From Anaspis maculata (lineage: Eukaryota > Arthropoda > Insecta > Coleoptera > Scraptiidae): a stretch of DNA of 64,000 nt. Shown in pieces: positions 10,035 through 21,950 of this stretch. The position numbers and the translations under genes were made by a program. How positions within the stretch are numbered: the stretch's first letter is position 1; each line of letters opens with the position of its first letter. The stretch is taken from the NCBI GenBank assembly GCA_949128115.1, contig OX421964.1:50260601-50324600 (forward strand), read 5' to 3'. A model generated the notes under the pieces. That model was not told the origin of the DNA. It searched no databases and was given only the letters and a program-made list of their open reading frames with translations.

Positions 10035-11451
10035 CTGCCTTCCAAAAAAAGTGCAACACCTCGATGCCGTTGGCTGATTTTGATCAAATTTTCACAAAAC
10101 AAGTATTTCATCTACACTAACAAATGATTAACATTCTGGATATCTAGGCGCTGTAGTTGTTTTGTTTTTCCCCTTGGTAACCGTAAAACACAAGAAATTG
10201 TTTTTCGTGTTTCCTGGTTGTTACAAACCACATTTTTTGCAATAAGTTTCAATAGTGAACCCCAAGAGTCCTGAAATGCCAAGAGCCCGTCAACCTCGGC
10301 AGTACCATCATTTAACCGAGTTCCAGAAGGGACAGATTATTGGCTTAAAAAATGAGGGGATTTCGTATCGAAGAATTGCGAGACTTGTTGGTTGCAATGC
10401 TTCGACTGTGATGAGATGGTGGCGGAGATGGAACGAGGAGGCCAATTATCGGCGACGGAATGGATCTGGTCGTCGTAGAGCCTCCACGGTACGTCAAGAT
10501 CAACGTCTTCGAGTAGCGGCTGTAAGAGACCGATTTACGACAACCCGAGCAGTCGGAAACGAGTGGGTTGCAGCTATAGGACGCCCAATCTCAATGAGCA
10601 CGGTCTATAGATGAATTAGGTCTTTTGGGCTAAGTTCTTATCGTCCGCTGTTAACCCTTCCCCTCACTCCTGTTCACCGGGCCAGAAGATTGGAGTGGTG
10701 CAATGAGCGCAGAAACTGGGTCCAAGAATGGCATCGGGTGGTCTTCAGTGACGAGTCCCGCTTTTGTCTTTGGGCTCATGACGGCCGGGGGAGGGTGAGG
10801 CGCTTTCGTGGGGAACGGCATAATCCCGAATTTTTTGCCGAGCGACACACTGCCCTTACACCCGGATTGATGGTTTGGGGAGCAATATGCCATGGAAGCA
10901 GGTCACCATTGGTGTTCATTGAGGGCACTATGACAGCTGCATCTTACATCGCGAGTGTGCTGGAACCCGTTTGCCTTCCATACCTTCAGGGGCTCAACAA
11001 CCCTATTTTCCAGCAAGACAATGCACGTCCTCATACGGCAAGAGCTTCAATGCAGTTCCTGGAAGATGCACACGTTGACGTGCTTCCATGGCCTGCTTGC
11101 TCTCCTGATTTGTCGCCCATCGAACACGTGTGGGATATGATGGAAAGAAAAGTGGGGCAATTACGCCATCCTCCCAACAACTTGGAAGATCTCCGTATGG
11201 CCTTGCAAGAGGCATGGGATGGCTTGTCACAAGCGGCAATCGACCACTTGATTGAAAGCATGCCTCGTAGGGTTAATGAGTGCCGGGCAAATCGTGGAGG
11301 AGCGACACATTATTAATTTTTTCTGAAGTTCTTTGTATTACGATTTCCAGAATCTAATCGTTTGTTTCTATTGTTAAAACACATGTTTTGCGAAAATTTG
11401 AATAAAATTGATCAACGGCTTCATGGTGTTGCACTTTTTTTGGAAGGCTAC
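10035..11451 (+). mobile_element. Tc1-family DNA transposon, nearly complete
   Basis: The element is about 1.42 kb. Inverted ends start at 10037 (GCCTTCCAAAAAAAGTGCAA, then CACC) and at 11449 on the other strand (the same 24 bases), and stay recognisable for about 36 bp through a GCCGTTG block. TA dinucleotides at 10033-10034 and 11452-11453 fit the TA target duplication of Tc1/mariner elements. A single transposase frame occupies most of the interior. The nearly intact ends and only one inactivating change show that it is relatively young compared with the other elements here. Confidence 0.92.
10276..11316 (+). pseudogene. Tc1-type transposase, one premature stop
   Basis: This is a DDE transposase that would cut and paste its own TIR-bounded element. 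From the ATG at 10276, codons 1-112 include a helix-turn-helix with ISYRRIARLVGCNASTVMRW (about residues 28-47). The frame is stopped by TGA at 10612-10614 (codon 113) and then continues in the same frame to TAA at 11314-11316, 346 codons in all, the usual size for the family. The catalytic residues are all present: Asp in VVFSDESRF (about 159), Asp in FQQDNARPH (about 248) and Glu in LSPIEHVWD (about 283). The last two are separated by 34 residues, giving the DD34E signature of Tc1. The stop lies between the DNA-binding and catalytic parts and could come from a CGA-to-TGA change. An upstream in-frame GTG at 10255 is not a likely eukaryotic start. Confidence 0.92.
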
Positions 11452-11453
11452 TA

Positions 11454-11694
11454 TCTCCAGAAAGTCAAAAAAATGAAGTGAGGGTGCATGATGCTGTTTA
11501 GTAGACTTTGGTAACTTGCTGATGTTTTCTTGATTATCGCCCACATACCCAATTCAGCAACCAGCAAATCAGAACAATCGAATAAGACCCAGGTGACTCA
11601 GTTCAATCTATCGATTATTGCATACTAGCAAAGAAATTGAAAAGAGCACACTAGGTAATAGCACGATTTCCATCAGAATTTGTAATAAGCTATA
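11454..11694. other. Short intergenic spacer
   Basis: Noncoding DNA between the Tc1 element and the large palindromic element. Nothing recognisable. Confidence 0.4.
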
Positions 11695-14139
11695 TAGTCG
11701 TAGCGGTACACCAAATTATTCTGCGCTTCTAACGATTTCGATTATTTTCGGCACAGATGATCATTGGACCTATTCAAGCGTTTTGACTCGCAGCACCACC
11801 AAATTTGCCCCTCAGGAATGGAGAGGTGGGGGTATCTTCAGAATTTGAAGCTCCAGGTCTAGTATGGTCCAATGAAGACCCACAAAGGCAAGTGAGTAGT
11901 CATTTTCGAATGATTTTTATCCGCTGATGTCGATTCTGACGTGAAAAATGAGTTGCGCAATCATTTGACAAAGATAATTGGTAATAATAAGAGATAAAGA
12001 TGAAATCAAGTGGTCATCTATTGAGCTCTGTGAGAACTTGTTTTTTGTGATAAATACATGAAACTTGGTGTGACTGTTCATTATAACTTACTTCCCAAGT
12101 ATGGAGGGAGCACCACGCGTTCCGACGGATGACGTCGCGACGGAATATTAAAAAACAGTGGTCGCCATTTCCAGAACAGTCGATAGGAATATCATAATTT
12201 CTTTGATTTCTTCTATCAAGCCATATGCTTTCAAGATTCAATAACATATTTCTGTCGATTTGGGGAAACGGTGGGCTACCAGTCATAAACCAGGTGCCTG
12301 TAAGGGGGAACTGTGAGGTTTCTTCCCTCCCAAATTTCCGCGGTCAACATCTTCGGATAAAACCGAGGATAAAACTAACTATTTTGAAGTCTGTGCATAC
12401 GAATATGTTATCTGGTCAACATTTCTCGTGTTTCGTCCTTCTAGGGACTCCTCAGTATGTTTATACAGATCTAGCAATCAAATGAAAGGCACTCAGAAAG
12501 GTACTTTTGATTACTGGAAAAAAGTGATCTTCAATGTTGTACCATATTAGGTACATACTCGGTTACAAAACTCTTACAAACTAAACTATAAATTATTATA
12601 ACGATTAATCGCCTGTCAATATAGATGCCACCGTACTGAAAAAAAATAGTTTTGTATGAGACCGTATCAAATGATTGAACCATTATTGTTTGTTTATTTG
12701 TTGTTTTTATCCTTATCGGCATTTCTTATGTCATAAGAGTTTGCTGAATTTGATTCCAAAATATCACAAGCTGAGAAACTTTGTTTCTATAGCACAAAGC
12801 ACTGTGCCGGGAATCGAATTCAAGAATTCAAGTTTTTGATATTGGTGCTATTTTCAGACGTATTTACTTCATTTATATCCGAGACTTTATTCATACCCTA
12901 ATAGTGCGGCGGCCGAGGATGCAAAAGGTGTCATTAACCCAATATCGAAGTATAAAGTTATGAGACCTATACAGATCGATTTGTAGGAAAATTCTGCATT
13001 AGAAATGGAAATTCACGACTCTCTGCTGTGGTCGTGACTAATGTTGTAGCGGAAAAACGGAGGAAAATGATACTTTTCAAGCGCTACTTTTACCTTCTCT
13101 TATCTCAGTGTCTATGAGAGATATCGACCTGAAATTTTCATTAGCTGATAGCCCTTTCATTTCTCTGTAAAACTGTGTCTACAGTATCCGCCCGCTTTGA
13201 TTGTTCATGATAGTAAATAGACCATTTCTACCGAGATGCCGGTTTTTCCAGGCATTTCTTCACGTTCAAAGCGCTATAACTCGGTTACCGTATGAGATAT
13301 CGAAAAAAAGTCTGATGTAAAAAAAGTCACAAATTTTGTAAGGAACATTTCATTCATGTATGCACTTATCTTCAATAGTAACGCTTCCAGAAATTATTTT
13401 GTTCATCAATGCAAGCGCGGGCGCGCTACCGCTCGCATCGCCACCCCTTGCCTCTGCCACCCGCGAGTCCCTACAAGTAGGTACTCGTCAGTCGGCTATC
13501 CAATTAGTACATTACATTATCAAACCAATTTTTTGATATAAAGTTATAGAATCTTTACAAATCGATTTCTAGGAAAATTCTACATTAGAAGTTGGAATTA
13601 CGACTCGTTGCTGTGGTCGTGACTTAATTTGTGGGTAAAAATTCAAAAAAAATCGCTACTTTTCAAAAGATGCTGCTCTTAGTTCAGTTTCTTTAGCAGA
13701 TATCGATCTGAAATTCGAATGAGCTGATAGCCCTACCTGTAGATGATCTGTGAAACTGTATGCCAGCATAATGCGCCAGCCCAAATAATTCATATTACTT
13801 AATTAATTAATAAATATTGTCACAATTTTTTTTAAAATCATTGTATTCATCTAATACATCATCATCATCTGTGTCTAATTCCCAAAATGTTTTCACACAG
13901 CATCTTGCACTTGCATTCGGGAATGCCAAAAATTCCCTCGCTTTTGCAGTAAATTTTTGAGTAAAACAGTTTTTTTTCGCTGCAAATAAGATTAATTAGA
14001 CATGAATAGTGGATAGCAATCAACTTCCTTTTTTCCTACCACCGCCCCTCCAAATTTAGAGGTGGCATCGAAGGTAATACCTATGGTATTACCCATACCT
14101 AAGGTAATATCTAAGATAATGGGTAATAATTAAAACCCA

Positions 14140-14364
14140 CTAATGGGTAACCCACTTACCGAAGAATATGCAGTCGAAAAGAATCTTCTGTTTGAGGAAT
14201 TTCTGTGGCCGGTTGTTTTGTATATTCAAAGTTAATTTAAGCCTTGCATCATTTAGATCAGCCGCATTTTGTTGCCTATATAGGAGCAATACAGATTTTC
14301 TGGCTGTGTTGATGCTCTTTTCAACATTCTCTTCTCCAAATCTTTGTAAATTGAGATTTTTCAA
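14140..14364 (-). other. Duplicated unrecognised open frame (left arm)
   Basis: A 74-codon frame contains LQRFGEENVEKSINTAR and NDARLKLTLNIQNNRP. The same frame lies inverted in the right arm at 16491-16736 with only a few changes. Its composition looks protein-like (an exon fragment captured by the element is possible), but I do not recognise the family. It lacks an independent start context, so I treat it as an unassigned fragment. Confidence 0.3.
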
Positions 14365-15129
14365 ATTTTCAACGAAAATGTCCCAAGCCGACTTTTTTCC
14401 GATATAAAAAAATTAATTTGCCGTGTCACATCCCGTAATTGCGTGATGTACACACGGTAATGAATATTAATTATTAATTACGCATTATAATAATAATTAT
14501 TATTATTATCAATTAAAATAATTGTAATTATTACACTTCTGGTGGTGGTTGGGATCGGTGGTTGTGTCAAAATATTGGATAGCAATTATCTTCTCTTTTT
14601 TATCTATATTCCTCCAGGTTTAATTGTGGCATCGAAGGTGAAATGCTGTTAATTCAGATTTTCACTTAGAAATAAGCACCTGAAATAAAAATTGCGGAAT
14701 AAACTATGTAAATATATCGCGTAAGAGAAATCATTCAGTAGTGGCTTGACGAAAAATATACAATCGAAAAGAATCTTCCGTTGGAGGAATTTCTTTGAGC
14801 GATTCCGATTTTTTTGTGTGTAAAAATAATTTCAGTCTCTCATCATTTAGATCAACAGAAAGTGTGTTGCCTATATAGATTCAACACAAATTTTCTTGCT
14901 ATGTTGATGTTGTTTTCGATATTTTCTTCACCAAATCTATGGAGGTCGAAATTTTTAGAGCTTGTAATAAAAAAGTGCAAATTAGTGCAAAAAGTGCAGT
15001 TTACCAATTAAAAAAAAAAGAATTCCGCGTAATTGCATGAAAAGCTAGCAACGCATCACATGAGAATTTTCTCAAAGCCTTAGCTATTTTGTTAACAGAT
15101 ATGAACCGCTTTTGATAAACAAGATAAAC

Positions 15130-15895
15130 AAAGGACCCCGCACGATTCTTATGGAAAATGGATCTCGGTCAAATTCTCTAATTTTTTTATATGTTGTAGC
15201 CCAATTCGACACGAGCCGAAAACCATCGTCCGTTACCCAAAAAAATGGACAGTTTTTTGTCTATAAGGGGTTGAAGATGGATTATTTCAAGGTAATAAAA
15301 TATGTTCCAACGTCAGTGAGAACATTTCAACGTCCTTTCTAACACATATTGCTCATGACGATTCCCTTTTTCTTTTGTGAAAAAATCAACCCCATCCCTC
15401 ACCCCCAACGGGGTGGGATTGAAAAAAAACAATCGGTCAATTCGGCTGAATTTCTGATACTGTGCTTCACCAGTTACGCGTAGCAAGATTATCAAGGGAA
15501 AACTTATTCGTATGACCAGTTTCCACCCCAGAGAGGGTTGAAGTTGACTTCGACAAAATAGAACCATCTGCATGACTTGCAAACGTAATTTCGAATTTGA
15601 TACTCACAAGTAGGGGTTGGGGGTGAGGAAGGGGGTTGATTTTTCCACATAAGAAAAAGGGAATTGTCATGAGCCATATATGTTATAAAGGACGTTGAAA
15701 TGTTCTCACTTACGTTGGAACATATTTCTTTACCTTGAAATAACCCATCTTCAACCCCTTATAGAAAAAAAACTGTCCATTTTTTTGGGTAACGGACGAT
15801 GGATTTTGGCTCGTGTCAAATTGGGCTACAAGATATTAAAAAATAAAGGAATTTGACCGAGACCCATTTTCCATAGGAATCGTGCGGGGTCCTTT
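15130..15895. mobile_element. Full-palindrome element, AAAGGACCCCGCACGATTC ends (copy 1)
   Basis: The arms are inverted over nearly the whole 766 bp. The left begins AAAGGACCCCGCACGATTCT and the right mirrors it, ending GGGGTCCTTT. Shared internal blocks are AATGGACAGTTTTTT, AAGGGGTTGAAGATGG and a central AAATCAACCCC / GGGTTGATTT pair. The element at 55908-56973 has the same ends and the same order of internal blocks, so this is a true family. No coding capacity is visible. Confidence 0.8.
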
Positions 15896-15932
15896 GTAGA
15901 AAATTGTAGTCAAAGCTGATGACACCGACATC

Positions 15933-16295
15933 TTGATTTTACTTCTATATTTCTATCGTGTGATCAAATGAATTCTTATTTTAGGTAGGCTGTGGCCTGG
16001 TCAAATTCAGGGGTGTGAAGCTGCGTTCGGCTAGGCCACAGCCTACCTAAAATTAGAATTCGTTTGATCACACGATATTTCAATGACGATAGTTTCGCAG
16101 CAAGAAAAATGCGAAACTTGATTTTACTTCTATATTTCTATCGTGTGATCAAATGAATTCTCATTTTAGGTAGGCTGTGGCCTGGTCAAATTCAGGGGTG
16201 TGAAGCTGCGTTCGGCTAGGCCACAGCCTACCTAAAATAAGAATCCATTTGATCACACGATATTTCAATGACGATAGTTTCGCAGCAAGAAAAAT
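15933..16295. repeat. Two tandem 185-bp units, each a 44-bp-arm hairpin
   Basis: Unit 1 starts at 15933 (TTGATTTTACTTCTATATTT) and unit 2 at 16118, a period of 185 bp with very few differences. Each unit contains inverted arms from TATCGTGTGATCAAATGAAT through TTTAGGTAGGCTGTGGCC, separated by a loop of about 36 bp. Each could form a stable cruciform or RNA hairpin. A single related half-copy lies at about 38459-38500. Confidence 0.8.
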
Positions 16296-18886
16296 ATTCA
16301 TGGAGAAGGGACATAACACTTCTTCAACAAATAAAAAGCGATTCGTGCTTGTCCACAAAATAGCAAAGGCTTTTTAGAGAAATTGTTATGCGATGCGTTG
16401 CCAGCTTTTCACACAATTACGGGATGCGACACGACAAAGTCATTTTTTTAAATCTGAAAAAAGTCGGCTTGGGACATTTCCGTTGAAAATTTGAAAAATC
16501 TTAATTTACAAAGATTTGGAGAAGAGAATGTTGAAAAGAGCATCAACACAGCCAGAAAATTTGTATTGCTCCTATATAGGCAACAAAATGCGGCTGATCT
16601 AAATGATGCAAGGCTTAAATTAACTTTGAATATACAGAACAACCGGCCACAGAAATTCCTCAGACAGAAGATTCTTTTCGACTGCATATTCTTCGGTAAG
16701 CCATTAGTGGGTTTTAATTATTACCCATTATCTTAGATGTTACCTTAGGTATGGGTAATACCATAGGTATTACCTTCGATGCCACCTCTAAATTTGGAGG
16801 GGTGGTGGTAGGAAAAAAGGAAGTTGATTGCTAACCAATATTCATGTCAAAACCGCCAATCCCAGACACCATCAGAAGTCTAATTAATCTTATTTGCAGC
16901 GAAAAAAAACTGTTTTACACAAAAATTTACTGCAAAAGCGAGGGAATTTTTGGCATTCCCGAATGCAAGTGCAAGATGCTGTGTGAAAACATTTTGGGAA
17001 TTAGACACAGATGATGATGATGTATTAGATGAATACAATGATTTTAAAAAAAATTGTGACAATATTTATTAATTAATTAAGTAATATGAATTATTTGGGC
17101 TGGCGCATTATGCTGGCATACAGTTTCACAGATCATCTACAGGTAGGGCTATCAGCTCATTCGAATTTCAGATCGATATCTGCTGAAGAAACTGAACTAA
17201 GAGCAGCATCTTTTGAAAAGTAGCGATTTTTTTTGAATTTTTACCCACAAATTAAGTCACGACCACAGCAACGAGTCGTAATTCCAACTTCTAATGTAGA
17301 ATTTTCCTAGAAATCGATTTGTAAAGATTCTATAACTTTATATCAAAAAATTGGTTTGATAATGTAATGTACTAATTGGATAGCCGACTGACGAGTACCT
17401 ACTTGTAGGGACTCGCGGGTGGCAGAGGCAAGGGGTGGCGATGCGAGCGGTAGCGCGCCCGCGCTTGCATTGATGAACAAAATAATTTCTGGAAGCGTTA
17501 CTATTGAAGATAAGTGCATACATGCAGCGAATGAAATGTTCCTTACAAAATTTGTGACTTTTTTTACATCAAACTTTTTTTCGATATCTCATACGGTAAC
17601 CGAGTTATAGCGCTTTGAACGTGAAGAAATGCCTGGAAAAACCGGCATCTCGGTAGAAATGGTCTATTTACTATCATGAACAATCAAAGCGGGCGGATCC
17701 TGTAGACACAGTTTTACAGAGAAATGAAAGGGCTATCAGCTAATGAAAATTTCAGGTCGATATCTCTCATAGACACTGAGATAAGAGAAGGTAAAAGTAG
17801 CGCTTGAAAAGTATCATTTTCCTCCGTTTTTCCGCTACAACATTAGTCACGACCACAGCAGAGAGTCGTGAATTTCCATTTCTAATGCAGAATTTTCCTA
17901 CAAATCGATCTGTATAGGTCTAATAACTTTATACCGCGATATTGGGTCGCTCTTCAAAACGAGCACTTACGCCGGGCCGGCCACCGCACTATAACACTAG
18001 AAATTGCATTCACTCCTTTTTTACCCATTTCAAACAAAACGGTATTCCAGATTCCAGAATCGGTTACTTTACTAGGTAGTCTGAATGATCTCGTGCTGTT
18101 GCGAGATCTGTATGAACCATACTGAGGAGTCCTTAGAAGGACGAAACATGGAGAATGTTGACCAGATGACATAATTATTCGTATGGACAAACTTAAAAAT
18201 AGTTTTATCCGAAGATGTTGACCGTGGAAATTTGGGGGTAAAGAAACCTCACAGCTTCCTCTAGCAGACACCTGACTTACCACTGGTAGCCCACCGTTTC
18301 CCCAAGTCGACAAAAATATGTTTTTGAATCTCGAAAGCATATGGTTTGATGAAAGAAATCAAATAAACTATGATAATATATCGACTATTTTGGAAATGAC
18401 GACCACTATGTTTTTTGACATTGCGTCACGACGTCATGCATCGAAACGCGTGGTGCTCCCTCCATATTTGGAAAGTAAGTAATAATGAACAGCCCTACCA
18501 AGTTCCATGTATTTATTACAAAAAAAACAAGTTCCTACAGAGTTCAGTAAATGACCACTTGATTTCATCTTTATCTCTTATTATTACCAATTATCTTTGT
18601 CAAATGACTGCGCAACTCATTTTTCACGTGAGAATCGACATCAGCGGATGAAAATCATTCGGAAATGACTACTCACTTGCCTTTGTGGGTCTTCATTGGA
18701 CCATACCAGACCTGGAGCTTCAAATTCTGAAGATACCCCCACCCCTCCGTTCCTGAGGGGCAAATTTGGTGGTGCTGCGGGTCAAAACGCTTGAATACGT
18801 CCAATGATCATCTGTGCCGAAAATAATCGAAATCGTTAGAAGTGCAGAACTTGGACGATTTTAGGCCCGTACCGCGACGACTAATA

Positions 18887-19434
18887 ATGCTGAACTTTAG
18901 TTGAGCATGTAGATTAGGTACCTACTTGATTTGCCAAATTTTTTGTGATAATTTTTGAACCAAAATGCAGATTTCAGCAAGCTAGATAGATTACAGTTTT
19001 TTTAAATAATTTTTGAAAATTGAAGTTTTACAACACTTCGGGGATGGAGTTGCCCGTTGCTTTAACGACGTAAGCACACGGAAGTTCAAGTACCTAGTTT
19101 GATTAGTAATTGACAGTGACAGTCACACTTGAAAACCTCAAGCTAGAAACAAACTCAAACAAAGGTTATCCAAATTCCAAATTAACGCGTCGAAAATGTC
19201 GAATTTGTCTGTATACGGTTGTGACGCCCTCAGCGTGTGGAAGTAGCGCAGATTAGGTATGCGCATTCAATTCGCTTTTCCAATTTTCCGCGGAAAAACT
19301 ATTTAAGGAAAAATTCAAGAATTGGGATTTTGAGATTTGGATTCACAATAATTAGGCTAAACACTTTCCTGAAGAGACCGTTAATTTAAAATTTACAATA
19401 ATTCCTAAATCTTGATAAGAAACGAAAAGAATAC
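18887..19434. other. Intergenic DNA, no gene seen
   Basis: Noncoding stretch between two foldback elements. No RNA gene or recognisable frame. Confidence 0.4.
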
Positions 19435-19709
19435 AGGGTATCCCAGGATTCGCACCCCAGAGTCAAAGGCAGTTTAGAGAAATGCGACATGCTTCAAATG
19501 TGCCAGGAAAAAGGTTAAATAAATAAATAATAAAAATTTGGGCTCTTATTAAATATAGTACCGATATTATGGAAGTCGAGGGGTGGGACTTTGCTCCTTC
19601 TTAATTCTTTCTCGACTCCCCACTAGTAGGAAAGAAAAGTATTTTCCTACGACCACATATGAAAGTGACGTTTTCTACATGTTCTTGACACTTCGAAAAT
19701 ACATCATAT

Positions 19710-19864
19710 CACACTTAAAGCTTAGTCCGCACGGGCGATATATCGCTAAAATTTGGCGATATACCGCTCTTTTTGACATAACGACAATGACAACAATTGC
19801 ATTTCAGCGGTATATCGCCGAATTTCTGCGAATCTGCCGCCCGGGCGGACCAGGTTCAAGTGTG
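19710..19864. mobile_element. 155-bp MITE with CACACTT ends
   Basis: The inverted ends are CACACTTAAAGCTTAGTCCG (left) and, on the other strand, CACACTTGAACCTGGTCCG. They extend through a CGGGCG block and an AGCGGTATATCGCC / GGCGATATACCGCT pair, so almost the whole unit folds. ATAT lies directly outside both ends (left ...CATAT, right ATATTT), which fits a short A/T target duplication. Confidence 0.7.
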
Positions 19865-20970
19865 ATATTTCTAAAAATCGCACGCTACTTGATTATCCAG
19901 GAGTCTATGAAATTTTTACCTGCGAAATTGACATTTTCTAGATTTTCCGCCACATATTTATCCACTGACACATACCTTTCCTTATGCGTACGTTATTCAG
20001 CATACATTCAATCATAAATAACACATTTCTCAATCATTTAAAGCCCTAGATCATTCACGGAACACGGAATTTCGAATTGAGCCTCTGTTGAAACAAAACT
20101 GCAACAAAACTGTTGAATCTTTGACGTTTCTCGTTTGTTCGAATTCCCATTATATCAGAACAAAACAATGAATGGAATTGATCCTAAATCCGATACTACC
20201 CAGTTTATCATAATTATGTAATTTATATTAATTATTTTTCAGTTCCGATTCAAGTATCAAAACTTGAAATCTAGTCATGAAATCTCATCGTTCAGTGGTT
20301 CACTCCTGTTTGCATTGTCGCATTAGCTAATAACTTCAATGGCTAGAATAGCTTTGAATGTGCGCATGAACGTCACGTGTTGATTTATGACAACGACTTG
20401 ATCTTTATCCAATAACAGTAGATAACAGGTGCAAATTTTGGCTCGACAAATTTGAATTATTCTTTCCACTCCAAAAACAAACTAGAACAGCATGTACGCC
20501 TATTTTTGAAATTGTGAAAACTTGAAATTTGCAATTTTTGATACCCACTTTGTATTAGAAAAACTTGAAAAATTTAGTACTTTCAACAATTTGGAAAATT
20601 TGTTTTTTTTTTCAGTTTCAATATATTGTTATTTTGCAGTCATAATTGGGTGTAATTGCTGAATTTTTTTCGATATATAAAATAATTTTTCAGAAAATGA
20701 TGTCAAATTTTTTTTCAAGATTGAAATTTTTGGGGTCGTAGGAAAAATAGTGTACACATCTCGTTGGCAAGATAATTTCTTGTACTCTTGGGGTTTCTGT
20801 ACTCGCCGCAAACGGCTCGTGCTAAACCTCCCACTCGTATGAAATATATCACTTTCCACACTAGTTACGTAATATACTATTATCCAATCTAATTGAATAA
20901 TGCACGCATTATCACGCGTATACATGCCTGCATTTTTTAATAAGACTGGATAAAGCATAGTATTCTACTC

Positions 20971-21080
20971 GCGAGTAATGGCTATTACTCATTCAGATGC
21001 TTTACGCTCGCTTTACGACACTCGCCAAGGCTCGTGTCGGCAAACTGCATCCTCATGAGTAAGAAGCAATCATTACCCGC
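20971..21080. repeat. Short hairpin repeat, GCGAGTAATGG ends
   Basis: The left GCGAGTAATGGCTATTACTC and right GAGTAAGAAGCAATCATTAC are inverted around a loop rich in CGCTCG and CTCGTGTCGGC. It could be a small MITE. No target duplication is identifiable. Confidence 0.45.
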
Positions 21081-21950
21081 TTGTTGAATAATATACTATT
21101 TCGTGATCGTGCGGAAAAAAATTAGATAACGACGAATTTATTGTACAGGGGATCCAAAAATCCTGGAAATACAGTTTTCATAAGAATCGACCGTAAAAGA
21201 TTTCTATGGAAACGAATCATTTTACTTCAAGACTGTCTTACAGAAAAAATCTTTTGGAGTTTTTCACTTTATGACTCACTGCAGCCTGTATACTGCATGA
21301 AAATTCAAGACACACTCAAAAATTTGAATTCTTCTGTTTAGTCTGTTCTAAAAAGTTTTCTGGAATCTCATCAGATAATGGAAATTAGAGGTGGCAAAGT
21401 CCCACCCTTCGACCCCCATATCTCCAAAAATAAAATCCCGATTGTTTTCAAATTTTCCCAACCATTTGAAGCAGTTTTTCAAACTGCCTTTGACTCTATG
21501 GCGCGAGTCCTGGAACAGCTTGTATGTCCATAATTCTTTCAAACATACAGGTCTACGAAGGGCCAATATTCCATCTCGGGATTAAATATATATATATATA
21601 TATTTTTTGAAATAAATTACTTGGGTGATTTTACCTGAATACAAGTGCATTTTTGGTGTTCCCTTAATTAATGCTATGACGTTTATCATCATGTTAAAGT
21701 TGAAAGCTATCTTGGGATAGATACCTACGAGGATATCTAGGTACCCGGGCTCCTAGACGTTGAATTTATATAATTTTATTGTATCATCTATTTAGTTATT
21801 TAAATTCGCGCTCTTAATATTGGGCTAAGTGCCACTTATTTACCAAAGAATTTAGCGTGGTTCAGCGATCAACTCGAATTAAACAATTAATTCAGAGTCC
21901 GGGAACCAAAGGCGAGTGTGCTTCTCATCTAATACTAGCTCAGCGGGCGG

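Larger units (their letters stand above)
12902..17991. mobile_element. Inner foldback element nested in the palindrome
   Basis: The ends TAGTGCGGCGGCCG (12902) and, on the other strand, TAGTGCGGTGGCCG (17991) are inverted, and each is bordered by TAA (12899-12901 and 17992-17994). The arms (about 12940-14450 and 16390-17955) are almost identical: the 186-bp stretches at 13356-13541 and 17338-17523 match base for base where I compared them. Each arm contains internally repeated blocks. In the left arm, a CTGTGGTCGTGACT...GCTGATAGCCCT block recurs about 590 bp apart (12942 and 13532), and a GGTGGCATCGAAGGT / TCGAAAAGAATCTTC block also recurs about 590 bp apart (14160 and 14751). The spacer holds further palindromes at 15130-15895 and 15933-16295. 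Confidence 0.75.
11695..18883. mobile_element. Outer foldback element of a 7.2-kb nested palindrome
   Basis: The left end TAGTCGTAGCGGTAC (11695) and the reverse complement of the right end, TAGTCGTCGCGGTAC (ending 18883), are inverted copies. ATA borders both outer sides (11692-11694 and 18884-18886), which fits a 3-bp target duplication. The outer arms (about 11730-12480 and 18095-18855) are inverted copies with roughly 85% visible identity, for example around GGGGAAACGGTGGGCTACCA and ATGAGTTGCGCAATCATTTG. Without the inner element at 12902-17991, the outer element would be about 2.1 kb. No transposase is present, so any movement would depend on an enzyme supplied elsewhere. Confidence 0.75.
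19435..21515. repeat. Widely spaced inverted repeat (old foldback element)
   Basis: The left arm (about 19435-19592) starts ACAGGGTATCCCAGGATTCG and includes GAGTCAAAGGCAGTTT and GTCGAGGGGTGGGACTTTGC. The right arm (about 21390-21515) gives the inverse, with GCAAAGTCCCACCC, AAACTGCCTTTGACTC and GCGAGTCCTGG. The arms are clearly diverged. The interior contains a separate MITE at 19710-19864 and a short hairpin at 20971-21080. Confidence 0.55.

Noticed and set aside
13356..13541. Identical 61-codon frames at 13356-13541 and 17338-17523 as paralogous genes
   Set aside because: They are mirror copies within the arms of a foldback element, with no protein family resemblance.
17954..18340. 128-codon minus-strand frame
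   Set aside because: It spans the junction between the outer and inner foldback elements. The matching left-arm frame (12225-12485) diverges and breaks, so coding is unlikely.
11695..18883. Palindrome as an assembly error only
   Set aside because: The outer and inner arms differ in divergence and each has its own end motif with flanking direct repeats, which a simple misassembly would not produce. Long-read confirmation is still desirable.
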